A stretch of 11,836 nucleotides of DNA from an uncultured Porphyromonadaceae bacterium (GTDB lineage: Bacteria; Bacteroidota; Bacteroidia; Bacteroidales; Muribaculaceae), in contig URSD01000055.1 of the NCBI GenBank assembly GCA_900550395.1, positions 1-11,836 of the forward strand. The letters are read 5' to 3'. The notes below the pieces were generated by a model. The model was not told where the DNA came from. It did no database searches and saw only the letters and a program-made list of their open reading frames with translations. Below are positions 7,689 through 11,836 of this stretch, piece by piece (within the stretch, counting starts at the first letter, position 1; the number at the start of each line of letters is the position of its first letter). A program made the translations under genes and the position numbers.

Positions 7689-7928
7689 TTAGATCAACAC
7701 ACCTTTATGTCCGGCCGACTCCTGATGTTCGTCCCAGATAAGTGTGGCAAGATATTTGTCGCTGCGGCATTGCAAATCGGCGACACCATCTTCTATTAAT
7801 TCCGACGTATCGGACTGATAATACAAATCCGCCGCTTCCTGAAGGGTTATTCCGAACAGGTCGCACAAGCTCTTTATAATATTTGCGCTCTTATTAGCTT
7901 GAAAATATAGCTTGCTCTCTTCAGTCAT
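7689..7928 (-). CDS. DUF3791 family small protein (distal copy)
   Basis: This 79-residue soluble protein has the DUF3791 look. It has a helical N-terminal half (ANIIKSLCDLFGITLQEAAD), then a short motif where a bound substructure resembles a helix-turn-helix (LYYQSDTSELIEDG), and ends in a helix with YLATLIWDEHQE. Its ATG overlaps the stop of the DUF3990 gene (ATGA), so it is the third gene of a coupled operon. Proteins of this family commonly accompany DUF3990. A partner, chaperone or antitoxin role is inference. It differs clearly from the DUF3791 copy at the front of the operon, so the two are not a recent duplication. Confidence 0.75.
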   Translation of the reverse strand: MTEESKLYFQANKSANIIKSLCDLFGITLQEAADLYYQSDTSELIEDGVADLQCRSDKYLATLIWDEHQESAGHKGVLI

Positions 7929-8395
7929 AGTTTTATACTTTCAATATGCCTCAAACATTCATCAAGCATCCTCTGCGAGCGTATACAATACTGAATATTA
8001 GGCTTTTCATATTTTAGCAGTCCCAAGGCCTCGTTTTCCGACAATTCACCCTCAAAATATCGGTCAAGAGTCTCGACAACTTTATCGTTGGCAATTCCAC
8101 CTATTATAAGATCGAAATCAGTATCGTCCTTACCTGCCCGGCAATTGGCAACAAAACAGAGCCAATCCCTGTCATAATTGTCGAATTTCAGGATTTTCCA
8201 TTCCGACGGTTCAAATTCAAACTCATAAGCGTTAAGCCAGGCATCTTTTTGCCGTCGCAAAAACCGCTGGGCATACTTGACAGCCTGATTGTGGATTGAA
8301 GTCAGGTAAAATCCTTTGCCGAAGTCAAGAAAGTCACGCGAATGGATTGTATCAGGCTTCGACACCGATACATCGGAAGAATGATACAATTTCAT
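7925..8395 (-). CDS. DUF3990 protein, ADP-ribosyltransferase-like, candidate toxin/effector
   Basis: This 156-residue protein shows the DUF3990 pattern. LYHSSD near the N-terminus (Tyr4, His5) matches the first ART motif. DFGKGFYLTS (about 24-33) with Tyr30 corresponds to the second motif. A segment DFDLIIGGIANDKV (about 93-106) and a C-terminal NIQYCIRSQRML (about 133-144) complete the family pattern. As I recall, DUF3990 belongs to the ADP-ribosyl superfamily fold; NAD-dependent modification of a target is therefore possible, but the third catalytic acidic residue is not obvious here and no target can be named. There is no signal peptide, so the protein is cytoplasmic. It overlaps both neighbours by ATGA and is bracketed by DUF3791 genes, the arrangement expected of a toxin made with one or two neutralising or carrier partners. 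Confidence 0.8.
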   Translation of the reverse strand: MKLYHSSDVSVSKPDTIHSRDFLDFGKGFYLTSIHNQAVKYAQRFLRRQKDAWLNAYEFEFEPSEWKILKFDNYDRDWLCFVANCRAGKDDTDFDLIIGGIANDKVVETLDRYFEGELSENEALGLLKYEKPNIQYCIRSQRMLDECLRHIESIKL

Positions 8396-8619
8396 TTCGG
8401 CAGAGCTCCTTTCTCTTTCATATAGTCAATGAGGTCTTCCATGAGATAGCGGGACCCGAAAGTGTGCAACACATCATAGGACGGCACGATATAGTCATAG
8501 AGTATCCCCGACTGTTTTAAGCGTCGGTATACCTCGCGCTGACTCATTTTAAGAGTATGCGCAAGCTTACTTATGCAATATGCCACGAATTCGAGAGTCT
8601 TTGTATCCATATGTGTCAC
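8392..8619 (-). CDS. DUF3791 family small protein (proximal copy)
   Basis: This 75-residue protein is the first gene of the minus-strand operon. It matches the classic DUF3791 sequence style: TLEFVAYCISKLAHTLKMSQ, VYRRLKQSGILYDYIVPSYD and VLHTFGSRYLMEDLIDYM. An in-frame Met at codon 4 is an alternative start. The central segment KMSQREVYRRLKQSGILYDYI could be a small DNA-binding or dimerisation helix pair, which would allow autoregulation, but that is only inferred. Its stop overlaps the start of the DUF3990 gene. Confidence 0.75.
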   Translation of the reverse strand: MTHMDTKTLEFVAYCISKLAHTLKMSQREVYRRLKQSGILYDYIVPSYDVLHTFGSRYLMEDLIDYMKEKGALPK

Positions 8620-8656
8620 ATAAATTGTCCAGGCCGCAAAAAACGATGTACATCTG

Positions 8657-8686
8657 CAAAATTAATAAATTTTCCAAATTATCAAT
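8657..8686 (-). promoter_or_regulatory. Probable promoter of the DUF3791-DUF3990-DUF3791 operon
   Basis: On the minus strand TAATTTTG (8664-8657) matches TAnnTTTG, with ATTG (8686-8683) 18 bp upstream as a weak -33 element. Transcription would start about 30 bp before the ATG at 8619. Confidence 0.5.
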
Positions 8687-8698
8687 TATTGAGATGAG

Positions 8699-8712
8699 TT
8701 TTTCCGGAAAAA
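8699..8712. repeat. 14-bp perfect palindrome, possible operator
   Basis: TTTTTCCGGAAAAA is a perfect palindrome between the two divergent promoters, about 35 bp behind the minus-strand -7 element and 85 bp before the plus-strand one. It could bind a dimeric regulator; it could also be chance in AT-rich DNA. Confidence 0.3.
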
Positions 8713-8770
8713 AATAATAATACGATAATTACCGACTTCGACCCGATATTTAATAAACAATGCGGATTAT

Positions 8771-8803
8771 TTTACATATATGTATAACTTTTTTGTAAAT
8801 TTG
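8771..8803 (+). promoter_or_regulatory. Probable promoter of the small membrane protein / regulator unit
   Basis: TAAATTTG (8796-8803) followed by C matches the Bacteroidota -7 element. TTTA (8771-8774) lies 21 bp upstream as a weak -33 element. The predicted leader to the ATG at 8880 is about 70 nt. Confidence 0.55.
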
Positions 8804-8879
8804 CGGTGTAATTATTCTTCGGTCAGCCGATAATCACCGTCTCATAATGATATATCAAAGCTTATAATTCGTGAGTATT

Positions 8880-9104
8880 ATGAAGATAAGCAATCGCGTT
8901 AAACGGAATATTTCTTTCACCTTGTTTGTGGTGGGCTTGTTCTGTATGGGAGCACGCTCGGTCGATGTATTGCAAAACCCGACTTCCATTATGGCATGGT
9001 TTGAGTTTGCAGGCATTACATTTCTGACATGGTGCATCTGCTTTGACAACTTCCTCATTTATCGCAGACGAGTTAAAAACGGCATCCTATTTGGCTCTAA
9101 GTAA
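8880..9104 (+). CDS. Small two-helix membrane protein, unknown function
   Basis: From the ATG at 8880 the protein is 74 residues; an in-frame GTG at 8871 would add three. Two hydrophobic helices are visible, about residues 10-24 (ISFTLFVVGLFCMG) and 38-60 (MAWFEFAGITFLTWCICFDN). Basic residues at the start and after the second helix (YRRRVK) suggest that both ends face the cytoplasm. It lies 14 bp ahead of the membrane-bound regulator on the same strand and probably shares its transcript. It may assist or modulate that regulator, but no family is recognised. Confidence 0.6.
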   Translation: MKISNRVKRNISFTLFVVGLFCMGARSVDVLQNPTSIMAWFEFAGITFLTWCICFDNFLIYRRRVKNGILFGSK

Positions 9105-9118
9105 AAACAGTCTTTCCT

Positions 9119-9937
9119 ATGAAGCAAAATAATAACTGCGGGAGAGGACTTCGTTATTGTATGTTCATCCCCTTGGCTTTTATGATTGCATCCATTATTT
9201 CCTGTTGCTTCTCCTATTCTGACGCCAGACAAAGCATCGCCAATGACCTTAACGATGCGATGTTTGCGTTAGCTAATGAGAACAGCGAGCTGTGGACACG
9301 ACCCGACACCGTTGCAGCCATACGCCAAATGTACGAGACCACACATAAGCCACTGATTTATCAGGCATCCGATGTCAATTTCAGGAACATCTCTCTGAAA
9401 GAGAATGCTTTCTTCACACTCGCATTGGTTGACGGAAAGAATACTTCGCCTAAAATCCAGAGTAACAAAATAGCATCGGATTCCATTATGCTTGTACCGG
9501 AACGGGCTGCGGATGGTATGGCAATACAGGTTCAGGGATTTGCCGACTGCTCCATGGCATCCATATTCATTGCCTCCGACCAGACATTGCCTGGGATTTT
9601 GTTCTCACTTTCAATTCTTTCAATGGCAGGTATGTTTATCCGGAAAAGAAAGGAGACGGAGATGTCAGAAACCGAACTTATTGTCCTGCCCGCGTCTCCG
9701 TCGCTTGCCGGCATCAAACTCACACCTATGCAACGCCGCTTCGCCCAGATGCTTCTTGATGCACCCGACAGGAAAGTTGATAAAAGGATTTTGTGCGAGG
9801 CGCTTTGGGATAATAAAAGTAATGCGGAGGAATCTCTTTATACCCTTGTCAGGCGCACAAAGAAAGCTCTTGCCGAGGCCAATATGGAGATTGTTTGCAA
9901 CAGAGGCGACTCATACGAGCTCAGGATAAAGAGCTGA
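9119..9937 (+). CDS. Membrane-tethered one-component regulator with C-terminal OmpR/PhoB-type winged helix
   Basis: This 272-residue protein has a clear three-part layout. TM1 spans about 14-32 (CMFIPLAFMIASIISCCF). An extracytoplasmic domain of about 120 residues follows (34-156). TM2 spans about 157-174 (LPGILFSLSILSMAGMFI) and is followed by RKRK. A cytoplasmic winged-helix domain fills about 198-272: LTPMQRRFAQMLLDAP, then LCEALW, the likely recognition helix SLYTLVRRTKKAL, and the wing NRGDSYELRI. These match the Trans_reg_C family pattern. There is no receiver or kinase domain, so the protein probably senses a signal outside the inner membrane and acts on DNA directly from the membrane. 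The domain order is the reverse of ToxR/CadC, whose winged helix is N-terminal. The gene lies directly upstream of an outer-membrane receptor gene that carries direct repeats in its promoter, making that gene the natural target. I recall similar proteins as widespread Bacteroidales hypotheticals; the signal is unknown. Confidence 0.8.
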   Translation: MKQNNNCGRGLRYCMFIPLAFMIASIISCCFSYSDARQSIANDLNDAMFALANENSELWTRPDTVAAIRQMYETTHKPLIYQASDVNFRNISLKENAFFTLALVDGKNTSPKIQSNKIASDSIMLVPERAADGMAIQVQGFADCSMASIFIASDQTLPGILFSLSILSMAGMFIRKRKETEMSETELIVLPASPSLAGIKLTPMQRRFAQMLLDAPDRKVDKRILCEALWDNKSNAEESLYTLVRRTKKALAEANMEIVCNRGDSYELRIKS

Positions 9938-9946
9938 CATACAGCA

Positions 9947-9975
9947 TTGTCAGAATTTGTCAGATAAAAGTCAGA
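9947..9975 (+). promoter_or_regulatory. Three tandem GTCAGA repeats, candidate operator for the membrane-bound regulator
   Basis: GTCAGA occurs at 9949-9954, 9959-9964 and 9970-9975, with start-to-start spacing of 10 and 11 bp; the first two are preceded by TT (TTGTCAGA). OmpR/PhoB-type winged-helix factors bind such one-turn direct repeats. The array starts 10 bp after the regulator stop codon and ends about 33 bp before the likely -7 element. ATTTGTC (9955-9961) and GACAAAT (9974-9980) also form an inverted repeat, so a palindromic site or RNA hairpin is the alternative reading. Confidence 0.6.
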
Positions 9976-10007
9976 CAAATTATTAAGCCCCAACGCACCA
10001 TTTTTAC

Positions 10008-10015
10008 TTGCTTTG
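10008..10015 (+). promoter_or_regulatory. Weak -7 element of the outer-membrane receptor gene
   Basis: TTGCTTTG, followed by C, differs at one base from TAnnTTTG. No -33 box is evident at the expected distance, as would suit an activator-dependent promoter. Transcription would begin near 10021, just before the ATG at 10034. Confidence 0.4.
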
Positions 10016-10033
10016 CGGAAAAATTCGCAGAGC

Positions 10034-11836
10034 ATGAAAACAAAAATTCCAATGTCAATTCTGGCCGTCTTTCTTATAGCAGGAAACGGTCATGCACAGA
10101 ATCAGGAAGCAACAGACAGCCTGACACACGAACTGCAAGAGATTGTCGTTACCGCCAAACAGCCGGCGACAAAGTTGGTAGGTTCAACCCTCGTTTCTAC
10201 AATACCCGGCACCAATCTTGCCGACCTCGGCACTGCTCTCGATGTGCTTGCGCAGTTGCCGATGATTAAGGTTGAGGACAACACCGTCAGTGTCATAGGT
10301 AAGAATAATATAGAAATATACATAGACGGGCGCCCAATGCGCGACGAGCAGGAGCTACGACAGCTGCTTTCTTCAAATATGAAGAAGGTGGAATTGCTCA
10401 TGGCTCCCGGAGCCGTTTACGCCAGTACTACCGGGGCGGTGTTAAAAATCACGACACGGCGTAATTTCGTGAAGGGGCTGTCGCTTACCGACCGGTTTCT
10501 ACTTGAACGCCGACGCAAATGGTCGGTTTTGGATTACCTCGCCCTAAGCTATCGTGTCGGCGACTGGGAGTTCTTTGCCAACGGTACGATAAATCGCTAT
10601 AACTCACTCACAAAGGGAGTAACGACCAATACACTCGACTACGATGGCAGGAAAACGACAGTTGGCAGTTCTCAGCATATTTCACGCCCGACTACAACAG
10701 GTGTTGTAAAGGCAGGATTCAACTATGCCAATGGTCCACAATCGTTTGGAGCATACTACCGATACAATCCAGAACGCGGTGACTTCAAAAACACCGGAAG
10801 CGAATGGCTCAACGATGACCCGGCAATCAGCAGCAATATAGACAAGCACACCCGGGCGCACAGCCACCTGGCTTCCCTATATTATGAAAACACTTTTGCC
10901 GAAAAATATCTTCTTCACTTTGACGGCGACTTTCGCCGGTCATATGAAAACAATTCTGTAGCAACCACTTATCCCGCATCGTCTAATTCGGCAGTGAACT
11001 CTACAGATGAACGGACTTCAACCCTTTGGGCGGGGAAGTTATATCTTAATTTTCCTCTTTGGAATGGTGACTTCACAGTCGGAACACAGGACAGCTATAC
11101 GCACACTTCTCTTGATTACCGTATGCTGAATACCTCAGTCAGTGAATATATTCCGTCTTCACTGACTGATGCACGGCAGACTTCCGCCGCTTTGTTCGCT
11201 TCATGGTCGCGTATGTTCGGCAAATTCTCCCTTTCGGCGGGGGCAAGATATGAATATGTCGATTATGACTTTAAGGTTAACGGGATACGCGACAAAGATG
11301 TCAGTCGCTGCGACCATCTGCTGACGCCTGACATATCGCTCGGATACTCTTTTAACGAAGACTCGCAGATAAGCCTCAGTTATAAAATGGCGACAGTCAA
11401 ACCTCCATATTCACAACTCACCGGCTCGCTGAATTATGTTGGCTTGCACCAAATCGAGGGAGGCAATCCGACATTGCATGACGAGCGAATGCACGACATT
11501 CAGCTGTTCGGAATGTGGAAAGGCTTCATGCTTCAGATGGATTACACCCGGTCGTTCGACACATATGCTTTTGTCAAACAGATATATCCCGCCGATAATC
11601 TCCAGTTGCTCATGCATCCGGTCAATATCGACGTATCTGCACTGAGTCTTTATCTCGTCTGGAGTCAGCCGGTACGCCGATGGACTCCGAATGTTACGGC
11701 CGGTATGTATAGGCAATGGTTACAGCTTGACGGCAACCGATATGACAGGCCTATGTTCTCTTATTACTTCGACAATACATTCTCCTTACCTCACGGATGG
11801 CTGCTTACGGCCAACATCAGCGGCAGCTCGCAGGGA
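10034..11836 (+). CDS. TonB-dependent receptor / outer-membrane beta-barrel family protein, 3' partial
   Basis: The frame is open from the ATG at 10034 to the window end (601 codons), so the C-terminus is missing. The signal peptide is about residues 1-22 (SILAVFLIAGNGHAQ). A TonB-box-like LQEIVVTAKQP (34-44) and a plug domain (about 58-142) follow; the plug has NIEIYIDGRP (92-101) and a segment VELLMAPGAVYASTTGAVLK that matches the family's 'nP.a.Y...g.GviNI' motif. The remainder shows alternating barrel strands, including EGGNPTLHDER near 475-485. This fits the outer-membrane beta-barrel group (OMP_b-brl_3 type). Unlike many members, it lacks an N-terminal carboxypeptidase regulatory-like domain. 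The cargo is unknown. Its promoter contains the GTCAGA array, and the membrane-bound regulator gene is directly upstream, so regulator and receptor probably form one functional unit. Confidence 0.85.
   Translation, partial: MKTKIPMSILAVFLIAGNGHAQNQEATDSLTHELQEIVVTAKQPATKLVGSTLVSTIPGTNLADLGTALDVLAQLPMIKVEDNTVSVIGKNNIEIYIDGRPMRDEQELRQLLSSNMKKVELLMAPGAVYASTTGAVLKITTRRNFVKGLSLTDRFLLERRRKWSVLDYLALSYRVGDWEFFANGTINRYNSLTKGVTTNTLDYDGRKTTVGSSQHISRPTTTGVVKAGFNYANGPQSFGAYYRYNPERGDFKNTGSEWLNDDPAISSNIDKHTRAHSHLASLYYENTFAEKYLLHFDGDFRRSYENNSVATTYPASSNSAVNSTDERTSTLWAGKLYLNFPLWNGDFTVGTQDSYTHTSLDYRMLNTSVSEYIPSSLTDARQTSAALFASWSRMFGKFSLSAGARYEYVDYDFKVNGIRDKDVSRCDHLLTPDISLGYSFNEDSQISLSYKMATVKPPYSQLTGSLNYVGLHQIEGGNPTLHDERMHDIQLFGMWKGFMLQMDYTRSFDTYAFVKQIYPADNLQLLMHPVNIDVSALSLYLVWSQPVRRWTPNVTAGMYRQWLQLDGNRYDRPMFSYYFDNTFSLPHGWLLTANISGSSQG

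Larger units (their letters stand above)
8620..8879. other. AT-rich divergent intergenic region
   Basis: This 260-bp region contains the two outward-facing promoters and a 14-bp palindrome; apart from these I see no ORF or RNA gene. It is markedly AT-rich compared with the B12 locus. Confidence 0.6.

Noticed and set aside
8819..8837. Short inverted repeat TCGG-TCAG-CCGA ahead of the small membrane protein
   Set aside because: The stem is only 4 bp, too short to support as an operator or structured RNA.
1..11836. CRISPR array, tRNA, rRNA, insertion sequence or integrase
   Set aside because: None was recognised on either strand; no regularly spaced repeats, tRNA-like arms or transposase motifs were seen.

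Overview
This looks like a metagenomic (gut-type) contig that joins two unrelated organisms. Bases 1 to about 1755 have the style of a Gram-positive Firmicute, probably a Lachnospiraceae-type Clostridium relative: an HtrA-family serine protease tail, a strong intrinsic terminator with a T-tract, a good Shine-Dalgarno sequence, and a TPR lipoprotein. From about 1760 to the end everything is Bacteroidota. The genes there lack Shine-Dalgarno sequences, use TAnnTTTG-type -7 promoter elements, and encode SpI/SpII-exported surface lipoproteins, TonB-dependent receptors and DUF3791/DUF3990 proteins. The switch falls inside the 3' end of the TPR gene. No integrase, insertion sequence or repeat is seen there, so an assembly chimera is the simplest explanation. 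The Bacteroidota part is probably Bacteroidales (Muribaculaceae- or Alistipes-like); the genus cannot be fixed by reading alone.

Region A (1-1757): 3' end of an htrA-like gene, its terminator (whose arms also contain promoter-like elements), and a TPR lipoprotein cut short at the junction.

Region B (1781-7676): a very GC-rich forward cluster that reads as a corrinoid (vitamin B12) uptake locus. It holds a DUF4988/DUF4465-type surface lipoprotein, a second surface lipoprotein with a calcium-loop motif, a BtuG-like YncE/DUF5074 beta-propeller lipoprotein, and a BtuB-like TonB-dependent outer-membrane transporter. The genes are tightly coupled in two ATGA-overlapping pairs, separated by a hairpin and a new promoter in front of btuG. 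By analogy with Bacteroides, BtuG captures B12 at the cell surface and sits on BtuB, which imports it with TonB energy. The two upstream lipoproteins would be accessory surface factors. The cobalamin riboswitch usually expected ahead of such operons is not present, perhaps because the junction removed it.

Region C (7689-8619, minus strand): a three-gene, ATGA-coupled module DUF3791 - DUF3990 - DUF3791. The middle protein has ADP-ribosyltransferase-like motifs and is flanked by two small, divergent DUF3791 proteins. This looks like a toxin-antitoxin or effector-type cassette.

Region D (8880-11836, plus strand): a small two-helix membrane protein, a membrane-tethered one-component regulator (TM - extracytoplasmic domain - TM - C-terminal OmpR/PhoB-type winged helix), and a TonB-type outer-membrane beta-barrel receptor that runs off the end. 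Between regulator and receptor lie three GTCAGA direct repeats 10 and 11 bp apart. That is the spacing expected for an OmpR/PhoB-type winged-helix factor, and they sit just upstream of a weak promoter. This is the most coherent candidate for an under-described system: a membrane-bound regulator controlling its neighbouring outer-membrane receptor.
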